Notes under the pieces: generated by a model
Databases searched by the model: none
What the model saw: the letters and a program-made list of their open reading frames with translations, nothing else
Told to the model about the DNA's origin: nothing
Translations under genes and position numbers: made by a program
In this document: in pieces, positions 1 to 6,406 of the stretch
Position numbering within the stretch: position 1 is the first letter of the stretch
Layout: each line of letters opens with the position of its first letter
Assembly (NCBI GenBank): GCA_002345625.1
Contig: DDWE01000052.1
Span: 1 to 10,430, forward strand
Origin: Desulfuromonadaceae bacterium UBA2294
GTDB taxonomy: Bacteria; Desulfobacterota; Desulfuromonadia; Desulfuromonadales; UBA2294
Length of the DNA stretch: 10,430 bases
Direction: 5' to 3'

Positions 1-687
1 CACCCCAAACACAAAGTCGTCGTCTCGATCAATCCCCCCGACGGCACCTATCAAGTCGCGACTCTCGACCGCGCCCTGATCGACCGGATGATCATCCTTT
101 ACGTCGAGACCGACTACCCCTGCTGGGCGCGCTATGCCACCAGCCGCAACCTCGATGCGGAAGTGCGCGCCTTCCTCGGCGCCAACCACCACCTGCTGGC
201 GCAACAAGGCGCCCCCCTCGATCTGCAGATCGAACCGTCCGAACGCGCCTGGGAGATGGTCAGCACCCTGCGCCAAAACTGCCGTCTGCCGGCCGACCTG
301 GAGATGGAGGTTTACGCCGGCATCGTCGGAGCAGAGGCTGCGGTCGCCTTTTTACGCTGGTGTCGCGAGCAGAGCGCCCGGCCGGTCAGTGCCCGCGCCG
401 TTCTCGATGCCTGGCCAGAGGTTGCAGAGCAGGTTAAGCAGCAACGTCCGGACCAGCAGGCAGCAATGCTCAACGACCTTGTCGCCACCCTCACCGCCGA
501 TTCTGTGCTGGGTGATCCGCAGGAGAAGAATCTGGTCGCTTGTATCACCGCCTTACCACGTGATTTACGCTTTGCTCTGGTGAAATCACTGGTTCGAATA
601 CCGCCGATTGCCGAACGTTTGTGTCGGGACGAGTATGATGAGGTGATTCTGGAGGCGATATCGGCGATCAGCCAGGAGGCGGATTGA
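1..687 (+). CDS. MoxR-family AAA+ ATPase, C-terminal part (5' end outside window)
   Basis: This is the last 228 codons of a MoxR-type AAA+ ATPase; the reading frame is open from base 1, so the in-frame ATG at 88 is internal and the real start lies upstream. Residues 9-17 of the fragment (SINPPDGTY) match the sensor-1 region of MoxR proteins, with Asn11 as the sensor residue. Residues 25-30 (ALIDRM) match the family's ALLDRF motif, whose Arg29 is the likely arginine finger. The rest (about 35-228) is the helical lid plus a C-terminal extension without a motif I can name. Walker A and B are not in the window. MoxR ATPases act as chaperone-like remodelling or metal-insertion factors together with VWA-domain proteins, and the next gene encodes such a partner. 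The target of this pair cannot be deduced. Family assignment is fairly secure; function is inferred. Confidence 0.85.
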   Translation, partial: HPKHKVVVSINPPDGTYQVATLDRALIDRMIILYVETDYPCWARYATSRNLDAEVRAFLGANHHLLAQQGAPLDLQIEPSERAWEMVSTLRQNCRLPADLEMEVYAGIVGAEAAVAFLRWCREQSARPVSARAVLDAWPEVAEQVKQQRPDQQAAMLNDLVATLTADSVLGDPQEKNLVACITALPRDLRFALVKSLVRIPPIAERLCRDEYDEVILEAISAISQEAD

Positions 688-689
688 CG

Positions 690-738
690 ACAGGGCTTTC
701 AGGGCTCAGGCGTGAACTTCAAAGCACGGCAGCCCTGT
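690..738. repeat. Nested inverted repeat between the ATPase and VWA genes
   Basis: ACAGGGCT at 690-697 is a perfect inverted repeat of AGCCCTGT at 731-738. Inside it, CGTG (711-714) can pair with CACG (725-728) around a 10-nt loop. The structure starts three bases after the ATPase stop codon. There is no T-run after it, so it is not a standard terminator. It could be an mRNA stem that separates expression of the two genes, or chance. Confidence 0.3.
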
Positions 739-812
739 GCGCAATATGGTGTATGTGGCGCAGCCAGATTCCTGCCGCGGCGAAAGGGTGTTAACTTGTG
801 GGGTGAAAGCGT

Positions 813-2027
813 GTGAACGAGAACCCACCGGACAATGAAGAGCCGGTTCCAGCACAGCGGCTGCTTCAGAACAGTCTGGTCCGCCTGTTGCGGGAGCGGC
901 CGTTCTATGCCCATCTGCTGCTTGGCTGTCGGCGACGATTTGTCTCCAGCACCCATGCGCTGGGCCTGACCGTGGTCAACGGTTCCCCGACCCTGCAGGT
1001 TGATGGTGAACGCTTTTCCGCCTATCCGGCTGATCAGCGGCAGGCTCTGTTGGAGCATGTTATTCTCCATCTGTTACACCTGCATCCGTTGCGACGCGGT
1101 GGCCATCATCGGATGACCTGGGATCTTGCCTGCGATCTGGCGATCAATCCGTCGATCGCCGGACTGCCGGCCACGGCGGCGTTGCCCGAGCAGTATCGAC
1201 TGGAACCCGGGCTGGCGGCGGAGGAGTACGCGGCGATCTTGTCGCAGCGTTTTGATACCGGTAACCTTTCCGGTGAGGGGATCGGTGATGCCGAGCGCGA
1301 CGCCGGTGGTGTGACCGGCCACAAAGCAGTAGAAAACCGTAGTGCGCCGATGGCAACCAGTGATGACCACACGATCTGGTCGGAGAGCGACAGCACACCG
1401 CTGAAACTGGCCGAGCAGGCGGTGCGCGACCTGGTGACCGACGCGCAGCGTCAGGCGCAGGGACAGATCCCGGATGGCGTTCGCGATCTGGTTGCCGGCT
1501 GGCTGGCGCCGCCGGCGATCTCCTGGCGGGATGTGCTGCACCAGTTTGTTGCCACGGCCGGGCGTATCGGTCACAGGGCAACCTGGATGCGCGAGCATCG
1601 GCGTTTCTCCCACGTGACACCGGGGCAACGCAAGCGTCACCGTCTGCACCTGCTGGTGGCCATTGATGTCAGCGAGTCGACCGATCGACAGGAGTTGCGC
1701 GAAGCCTTCGCCGCTGAACTGATGCAGATCGCCCGCAGTCGGGAGAGCCGGATTACGGTGCTTTATGCCAACAGCTTTATCCGCCGCATCGACAGCTTGT
1801 CCGGTCATCAGGTGCAGCTCGAGGTCTATCGCGGGGGCGGTTTCACCGACCTGCGGCCGCCTTTCGCCCATGCCCGGACCCTGACCCCACCGCCGGCGGC
1901 GATCATCTACCTGACCGACGGGTTTGGTGAGGCCCCGGCGCAAATGGATTTCCCGACCCTGTGGGTGCTGACCAAGGAGGGGCGCAAGCCGGTCGACTGG
2001 GGAATTGAGCTGCGACTGGAGGTGTGA
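813..2027 (+). CDS. VWA-like protein with N-terminal degenerate metallopeptidase-like domain (DUF2201 type)
   Basis: A 404-residue protein in two parts. Residues about 15-150 resemble the putative metallopeptidase domain found in DUF2201 proteins: a helix with H82-x3-H86 followed by H89/H91, then WDLACDLAIN at 103-112. A linker (about 150-215) holds a D184-D185-H186-x2-W189 motif typical of the family. Residues about 278-404 form a VWA-like domain with a recognisable MIDAS: D285-V-S-E-S289, T345 in GGGFTDL, and D369 in LTDGFG. MIDAS sites bind a divalent metal and a protein ligand. No signal peptide is seen, so it is probably cytoplasmic. It follows the MoxR ATPase by 125 bp, the usual arrangement for such pairs. 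The start is GTG at 813, preceded by GGGGTGA. An oddity is that the family's HExxH is HVILH here, so peptidase activity is unlikely. Confidence 0.85.
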   Translation: MNENPPDNEEPVPAQRLLQNSLVRLLRERPFYAHLLLGCRRRFVSSTHALGLTVVNGSPTLQVDGERFSAYPADQRQALLEHVILHLLHLHPLRRGGHHRMTWDLACDLAINPSIAGLPATAALPEQYRLEPGLAAEEYAAILSQRFDTGNLSGEGIGDAERDAGGVTGHKAVENRSAPMATSDDHTIWSESDSTPLKLAEQAVRDLVTDAQRQAQGQIPDGVRDLVAGWLAPPAISWRDVLHQFVATAGRIGHRATWMREHRRFSHVTPGQRKRHRLHLLVAIDVSESTDRQELREAFAAELMQIARSRESRITVLYANSFIRRIDSLSGHQVQLEVYRGGGFTDLRPPFAHARTLTPPPAAIIYLTDGFGEAPAQMDFPTLWVLTKEGRKPVDWGIELRLEV

Positions 2028-2073
2028 GGCAGTTCGGAACACCGGTGAAAACTATGGACAAAGGGGATTGGTC

Positions 2074-2481
2074 ATGGAAGAACTGTCTGTGCCGTTGACG
2101 GAAGAGAGCGTGCGTACACTGTTTGAAACCGCCGGAGCCAGAGTCATGTCACGGGGCGGTCGCACGGAACACTACGGCTCACCTCGTGAATTTTCTTTTG
2201 AAGTCAAGGCCGCGTTTGAAAACGGTCTGGTCCTTCATGTTCTCGCCCGACAATATGTTTACCGTGATCCGTGGGAAGCGCAGGGACGGGTAAACGATGT
2301 CGTCGATGTCTCCCTGCTGCGTGACGGACAGTATACGTCACTGCCCAAGGGGTATGAGTGGTTTCAAAGTTCTGATGAAGAGACGGGCGTGGATCGGGAC
2401 GGTCTCGAACGCCTCATTACCATAATCCGTAGCATCAACCCGAAACTGTTCATTCTGCAGCGAATGACAGGGGATTTGTAG
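2074..2481 (+). CDS. Hypothetical protein, 135 residues
   Basis: I do not recognise this family. The ATG at 2074 follows an AAGGGGA ribosome binding site at 2061-2067, which favours it over an in-frame ATG at 2005 that lies inside the VWA gene. The protein is soluble, with no signal peptide or membrane helix. It has a mixed alpha/beta look: an N-terminal helix (about 8-20), several short strands rich in Val, Leu and Tyr (about 40-95), an acidic loop (SSDEETGVDRDG) and a C-terminal helix (LERLITIIRSI). No Cys pairs or catalytic signature stand out. It lies 46 bp after the VWA gene, so it could be the third gene of that operon, but nothing in the sequence ties it to the pair beyond position and strand. 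Confidence 0.65.
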   Translation: MEELSVPLTEESVRTLFETAGARVMSRGGRTEHYGSPREFSFEVKAAFENGLVLHVLARQYVYRDPWEAQGRVNDVVDVSLLRDGQYTSLPKGYEWFQSSDEETGVDRDGLERLITIIRSINPKLFILQRMTGDL

Positions 2482-2501
2482 CTTCAGGAATGGTAAAAGA
2501 G

Positions 2502-2530
2502 TTGTCAACCTCTTGTCGAGGCTATATCCT
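2502..2530 (+). promoter_or_regulatory. Possible sigma70-type promoter with overlapping dyad
   Basis: TTGTCA at 2502-2507 and TATCCT at 2525-2530 are separated by 17 bases and could be -35 and -10 boxes ahead of the membrane glycosyltransferase gene at 2571. An imperfect dyad centred in GTTGTCAAC (2501-2509), extended on both sides by AAGA and TCTT with one unpaired base, covers the -35 box and would suit a repressor site. The match is weak and unproven. Confidence 0.3.
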
Positions 2531-2570
2531 ACGGATCTTCCTTGAATAATTATGTGTGCGGGTCGCCCCT

Positions 2571-4205
2571 ATGCGTGCTGAAATTGATTTTGCAACCGTG
2601 CTGCGGTCCCGTAGTCTGCTCTTTTTGTTGGCTGTGGTTGTGGCTCTTTATTCCGCCGGGCTGAGTGGCGAATTCGTGATCGATGATCACACCTATTTCG
2701 TTGAGAATGACATACTCCCATACCTGCGTCCGTGGGATTTTGCCAATATTTTTCTGCACCCGAGCAATTATTGGGGCGAGTTATTGCCGCTACGTGATTT
2801 AGGGTTTGTTTGCCAGTACCGGCTGTTTGGCGACAACCCGTTTGGCTATCACCTGATCAGTCTCCTGCTGTATCTGATGGTGGTTGTTGTGGCCTGGAGG
2901 TTGATCGTTTCTGTCTCGGGTGCCAGCTCGGCCCAGGAACGTTTTACTTCCCTTTTCGCACTGGGTTTTTTTGCCCTGCATCCGCTTCATGTCGAGAGTG
3001 TCTCTTATATCTCCGGTCAGAAAGATCTTCTCTGCGCACTGTTTTCTTTCGTAGCGATTCACCAGGCTCTGCGTTTTTTGGACCGTGATGTCCATGCAGG
3101 CCGGGGACTGTCCATTGGCCTGTTTGTGGCTGCCTATTATGCCGCATTTTTATCAAAAAGCTTCGCCGTGGCAACCGGATTACTGGTAACGCTGTGTGGG
3201 ATCAATACGCTGTGGGTGAACCCTTCCCGGCGATGGAGAGTTTTTTGGGGTTGGGTCGCCATCAACCTGCCGGTTATCTTCTGGTTGCGCTACAACATGG
3301 TCGTCGCGACGGAGGTCATGGGTGGGACGAGCCCTCTGCCGTCTCTTCCGATTGCCGGTATCTTGCTGCGGGCTGTGCGCATTCTGGGTGAGCACTATCT
3401 TCTCGTTTTCTGGCCATTTCGCCTGAACTTCGGTTATCCCTTCGACCCCCTGGGTGGTTACGATGCGGCCTTCTGGGTTGGCCTGGTCGGGACATTGGCT
3501 CTTTGTATGGTGTTGGTTTGCAGTCGTGACCGATGCCTTCGCTTTGGTGTGTTGCTGGTCTTTTGCTATCTGTTGCCAGTGACCCAAATATTCATGTCTT
3601 TTCAGAATGCAGGTGTTTACGATCGTTATCTGTTTGTGCCGATCCTTGGTTTCGGGTTGCTGATCGGTCGGGCTCTCTTCTGGCTGAATGACACCCTCTC
3701 ATTACGTTGGGTGGCCAAAGGGGTTGCGGTGTTGATCCTTGTAGTGCTGGGGGGGCTGACGTTCCGCTATGTTCCTGTTTACCACTCAAATATTTCGGTC
3801 ACCGAACATGCCTATAACCTTTTTCCGGACTGGAGTGGATCCTCCTTCAATCTTGTTACTGAACTGATTGAAAATGGCGAATATGCCCGGGCGCGGCAGA
3901 TGTTGCAGCAGGAAACCGGATTGCGGCAACCGGCGTGGGTTCCGGGCTTTCTCTCCGGATGGATTCTTCTTGAGGAAAACCGGCTTTCAGAGGCGGAAGC
4001 TCCACTACAAACCTCATTCTGGTTGGCAGCAAACGGTGGCTATTTCCCTTATGCGGCGTTGCCTCTGGCGCGTCTTTACCGCGCCCAGGGGAAGACCTCG
4101 GCGGCGCTGTCGGTTCTGGATCCGCTCCTGCGCCGCCCACCGTGGTCCAACCCGGTGGTGTACTTTCGCGCAAAAGAATTGCAGAGTGCAATGGTGGATA
4201 GATAG
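2571..4205 (+). CDS. TMTC-like membrane glycosyltransferase (GT-C type) with TPR-like C-terminal tail
   Basis: A 544-residue protein with roughly nine to eleven hydrophobic membrane segments over residues 10-400, then a soluble helical tail (about 425-535) that reads like two to three degenerate tetratricopeptide repeats (for example the helix starting LVTELIENGEYARARQML). The first external loop carries D38-D39-H40, in the place where GT-C glycosyltransferases keep their catalytic acidic pair. Residues 137-151 (HPLHVESVSYISGQK) match the conserved block of the TMTC protein O-mannosyltransferases and their bacterial relatives. By family knowledge it would use a polyprenyl-phosphate sugar and transfer it on the outer face of the inner membrane; the acceptor is unknown. 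I prefer ATG 2571 over an in-frame GTG at 2556, but neither has a good ribosome binding site. It lies 89 bp after the previous gene and is followed by a 178-bp gap, so it may be its own transcription unit. Fold class is likely, activity is inferred. Confidence 0.7.
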   Translation: MRAEIDFATVLRSRSLLFLLAVVVALYSAGLSGEFVIDDHTYFVENDILPYLRPWDFANIFLHPSNYWGELLPLRDLGFVCQYRLFGDNPFGYHLISLLLYLMVVVVAWRLIVSVSGASSAQERFTSLFALGFFALHPLHVESVSYISGQKDLLCALFSFVAIHQALRFLDRDVHAGRGLSIGLFVAAYYAAFLSKSFAVATGLLVTLCGINTLWVNPSRRWRVFWGWVAINLPVIFWLRYNMVVATEVMGGTSPLPSLPIAGILLRAVRILGEHYLLVFWPFRLNFGYPFDPLGGYDAAFWVGLVGTLALCMVLVCSRDRCLRFGVLLVFCYLLPVTQIFMSFQNAGVYDRYLFVPILGFGLLIGRALFWLNDTLSLRWVAKGVAVLILVVLGGLTFRYVPVYHSNISVTEHAYNLFPDWSGSSFNLVTELIENGEYARARQMLQQETGLRQPAWVPGFLSGWILLEENRLSEAEAPLQTSFWLAANGGYFPYAALPLARLYRAQGKTSAALSVLDPLLRRPPWSNPVVYFRAKELQSAMVDR

Positions 4206-4383
4206 ATTGTAAAGGTAATTGTGGTGATCGCGCCCGACCTTGGAACGTTTTTTGCCTGAAACAGCGCGTATTTGAAACCCCACTGCGGGAGGAGTCTGGT
4301 CGGTTCGCCGGTCGATTCTCTGTCACGACCCGATTAAACTGAATGACCGGTTGTGTGTTTGAGCACTATTCATCCATTGCTCT
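4206..4383. other. Intergenic gap, 178 bp, no clear element
   Basis: This is the largest gene-free stretch in the window. It contains a T6 run at 4250-4255 without a GC-rich stem before it, and short GGTCG/CGACC inverted repeats around 4299-4328 that are too weak to call a terminator or operator. No convincing -35/-10 pair or sigma54 site was found, although the start of a tight operon immediately downstream makes a promoter here likely. Confidence 0.4.
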
Positions 4384-5382
4384 ATGGTCACAAACTTTAG
4401 GACAAAACGGGAGTCGATCTTGGCGCGACAAAAAACGGAAATATCAGTCGTTGTTCCGATTTATAAGGCAGAAGCATGCTTGCACGAACTCTACCGTCGG
4501 TTGCGGTTAACACTGGAAGGCATGGCCCTGAATTTTGAGATCATTATGGTCGAAGACTGCGGCGGCGATGGTTCCTGGTCGATAATTTGCGAGTTGGCGC
4601 AGAAGGATGCAAGGATCAAGGGGCTCCAGTTTAGTCGCAACTTTGGTCAGCACCACGGCATCACAGCTGGAATCGACCACTGTTGCGGCGACTGGGTTGT
4701 TATTATGGATTGCGATTTGCAGGATCAGCCGGAGGAGATCCCCCGGCTGTATGCTAAAGCGCTGCAAGGGTATGAAGTGGTGTTGGCCCGGCGCGGACAG
4801 CGGAGACATTCCCTGCTCAAACGATCGGTTTCGCGGATGTTTTATGCAACACTCAACTACCTTGCCGATATGCATTACGATGCGGAAGTCGGCAATTTTC
4901 GCATCATCTCAAACAAGGTTGTGGTCTATTATCGCCAGATGCGTGAAAATTTGCGGTTTTTTGGCGGACTGGTCGACTGGATGGGATTCCCTACGGCCTC
5001 AATCAATGTAGAACATGCAGAGCGTTACGCCGGAGAGACGACGTACAGTTTTTCCAAACTTTGGAAGTTAGGGATTGAAACGATTATTGCCCATTCTGAT
5101 AAGCCATTGCGGCTGGCGATCCGTTTCGGTTTTTTGATGTCGTTCGGGGCTCTGATTTACGCGGTCATGATTGTCTACGAAGCGTTGCAGGGGAGCTATA
5201 CGGTGCTGGGGTGGAGCAGCCTGATGGCCTCAATCTACTTCCTGGGTGGGGTGGTGATTTCGTTGCTCGGCATTATCGGTCTTTATCTTGGCAAGACGTT
5301 TGATGAGACAAAATGTCGGCCTCTCTACATCATCAACCATAAAACCTTTGCAGGGCAGGAGGCCGGCGATGTCGTTTCCTGA
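4384..5382 (+). CDS. Family 2 glycosyltransferase, polyprenyl-phosphate sugar synthase type (DPM1/GtrB/ArnC-like)
   Basis: The protein (332 residues from ATG 4384) begins with the GT-A strand motif ISVVVPIYKAE. The nucleotide-binding acidic site is VEDCGGDGS, and the DxD metal site is D109-C-D111 in MDCDLQDQPEEIP. The conserved RYAGETTYS block is at 214-222, and two C-terminal membrane helices lie at about 246-266 and 281-302. This layout is that of enzymes which move a sugar from a nucleotide donor onto undecaprenyl phosphate on the cytoplasmic face of the inner membrane. The sugar cannot be told. Start choice is open: ATG 4384 has no ribosome binding site, whereas an in-frame TTG at 4420 has GGGAG at 4409-4413 six bases before it and would give 320 residues, beginning 12 residues later and still ahead of the ISVVVP strand. 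Its 3' end overlaps the next gene by 14 bases, which suggests translational coupling. Confidence 0.88.
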   Translation: MVTNFRTKRESILARQKTEISVVVPIYKAEACLHELYRRLRLTLEGMALNFEIIMVEDCGGDGSWSIICELAQKDARIKGLQFSRNFGQHHGITAGIDHCCGDWVVIMDCDLQDQPEEIPRLYAKALQGYEVVLARRGQRRHSLLKRSVSRMFYATLNYLADMHYDAEVGNFRIISNKVVVYYRQMRENLRFFGGLVDWMGFPTASINVEHAERYAGETTYSFSKLWKLGIETIIAHSDKPLRLAIRFGFLMSFGALIYAVMIVYEALQGSYTVLGWSSLMASIYFLGGVVISLLGIIGLYLGKTFDETKCRPLYIINHKTFAGQEAGDVVS

Positions 5383-6043
5383 CGGGCTGTTGGCCACGCC
5401 CTGGGATCAGACCGTATTCGGATTTCCCACCTGGGAGGTTGTCTCCCCCGAAGAAGAGGTTCTGGTCGGTCTGAGCGCTCATCCGGGACACTATACAATC
5501 AAGGTCGATCCTCTTGCGTCCACGGAGATGCTGCATCGCCACGGTTTTTATTACTGCGATACCTTGATTGAACCGTTTGCCGCCCGGGAGCGGCTGGTCA
5601 TGTTTGCGCATGATCAGGTGGGTGTCGATTTCGCACCGGACAAAGGCGCCGTATTGAAACTGAGTCACGGGGCATTTCACCATGGACGTTTTCATCGTGA
5701 TTTCAACCTTGATCCGCTTTTGGCGGATCTTCGCTATGACCAATGGGTTGCTCAGTTGTGCGATGAGGGGAATGTTTTCGGGTTGACTTTTGCGGATGAT
5801 CTGGCGGCTTTTTTTGGTTTTCGTGGCAACAAAATTGTCTTGCATGCTGTTGCTGAGCACTTTCAGGGCAAGGGGCTGGCGAAATACCTGTGGAGCAAGG
5901 CTTGTGCTGAGTTGTTTGGCCGCGGCCATGGCGAGTTGAGCAGCTCGGTGTCGGCATCGAATCTGGCCATTGTCAATCTCTATGCTTCGCTCGGCTTTCG
6001 TTTTCGCCGACCGATTGATTTGTATCACCGGATGGTTCGATGA
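5369..6043 (+). CDS. GNAT-family N-acyltransferase, WecD-like
   Basis: A 224-residue protein; the start at 5369 is fixed by AGGAGG at 5357-5362, six bases upstream. The C-terminal half is a GNAT domain: Q166-G-K-G-L-A171 is the acetyl-CoA pyrophosphate-binding loop (Q/RxxGxG/A), and SASNLAIVNLYASLGF (195-210) contains N198 and Y205, where GNAT enzymes place the CoA-contacting Asn and general-acid Tyr. The N-terminal part (TPWDQTVFGFPTW and the later FHRDFNLDPLLADLRYDQW) resembles WecD/RffC, which acetylates the 4-amino group of dTDP-fucosamine. Family knowledge therefore points to an amino-sugar acyltransferase, cytoplasmic, using acetyl-CoA or a related donor. It lies between a lipid-linked sugar synthase and a putative flippase, so it may modify the sugar before export. 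No aminotransferase gene is present in the window to make the amino sugar. GNAT fold secure, substrate unknown. Confidence 0.8.
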   Translation: MSFPDGLLATPWDQTVFGFPTWEVVSPEEEVLVGLSAHPGHYTIKVDPLASTEMLHRHGFYYCDTLIEPFAARERLVMFAHDQVGVDFAPDKGAVLKLSHGAFHHGRFHRDFNLDPLLADLRYDQWVAQLCDEGNVFGLTFADDLAAFFGFRGNKIVLHAVAEHFQGKGLAKYLWSKACAELFGRGHGELSSSVSASNLAIVNLYASLGFRFRRPIDLYHRMVR

Positions 6044-6402
6044 GTTACCTCTATATTTTTATTACGATCATACTGACCGTCTACGGCCAGATTGTTATCA
6101 AATGGCAGGCGGCGCTGGCGGGGACACTCCCTGCCGGAGGGGGAGAGAAGATTCTGTTCCTGTTACGACTGACTCTGAACCCATGGGTTGCCAGCGGCCT
6201 GGCTGCCGCGTTTCTTGCATCATTGACCTGGATGGCGGCCATGACAAAATTGCCCTTGAGCCACGCCTACCCATTTATGAGCTTTGCTTTCGTTCTGGTG
6301 ATGATATTGAGTGCGTTCATTTTTAACGAACCTCTAACCTGGTCCAAAGCCATCGGCATGGCCTGCATCGTTGCCGGCATTGTCATCGGCAGCCAAGGAT
6401 GA
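6040..6402 (+). CDS. Small four-helix membrane protein, ArnE/EmrE-like (putative lipid-linked sugar flippase subunit)
   Basis: A 120-residue, almost wholly hydrophobic protein with four predicted membrane helices at about 3-22, 44-66, 72-92 and 98-118. The first helix carries YGQIVIKWQAA, like the GQ-x3-K pattern of ArnE-type proteins; the drug/metabolite transporter features NEPLTWSKAIGMACIVAGI close the C-terminus. ArnE/ArnF proteins are thought to flip undecaprenyl-phosphate-aminoarabinose, and related small proteins occur beside family 2 glycosyltransferases. Its ATG overlaps the stop of the GNAT gene (ATGA), so the two are translationally coupled. A drug-efflux role is possible from fold alone but the context favours sugar-lipid transport. 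It may work as a homodimer, as no second such gene is present in the window. Confidence 0.75.
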   Translation: MSYLYIFITIILTVYGQIVIKWQAALAGTLPAGGGEKILFLLRLTLNPWVASGLAAAFLASLTWMAAMTKLPLSHAYPFMSFAFVLVMILSAFIFNEPLTWSKAIGMACIVAGIVIGSQG

Positions 6403-6406
6403 AAAC

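Noticed and set aside
88..90. ATG as start of the first gene
   Set aside because: The frame is open from base 1 and the upstream codons encode the MoxR sensor-1 segment, so this Met is internal.
1074..2042. A 322-codon open frame on the minus strand
   Set aside because: It is antisense to the VWA gene, rich in Arg, Gln and Gly as expected for a GC-rich shadow frame, and has no recognisable motif, whereas the plus-strand protein has clear family motifs.
3868..4212. A 114-codon plus-strand frame overlapping the end of the TMTC-like gene
   Set aside because: It is a +1-type shadow with a basic, low-complexity product; the main frame continues the TPR-like tail without interruption.
4250..4255. 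T6 run as a Rho-independent terminator after the TMTC-like gene
   Set aside because: No GC-rich hairpin precedes it; only a weak AACGTT palindrome overlaps the run.
5333..6028. A 231-codon open frame on the minus strand
   Set aside because: It lies opposite the GNAT gene, which has a strong ribosome binding site and CoA-binding motif; the antisense product shows no domain.
6371..6373. In-frame TTG at 6371 as start of the GT-C-like gene
   Set aside because: It would overlap the preceding gene by 32 bases without a ribosome binding site; GTG 6407 has AAGGA at proper spacing.
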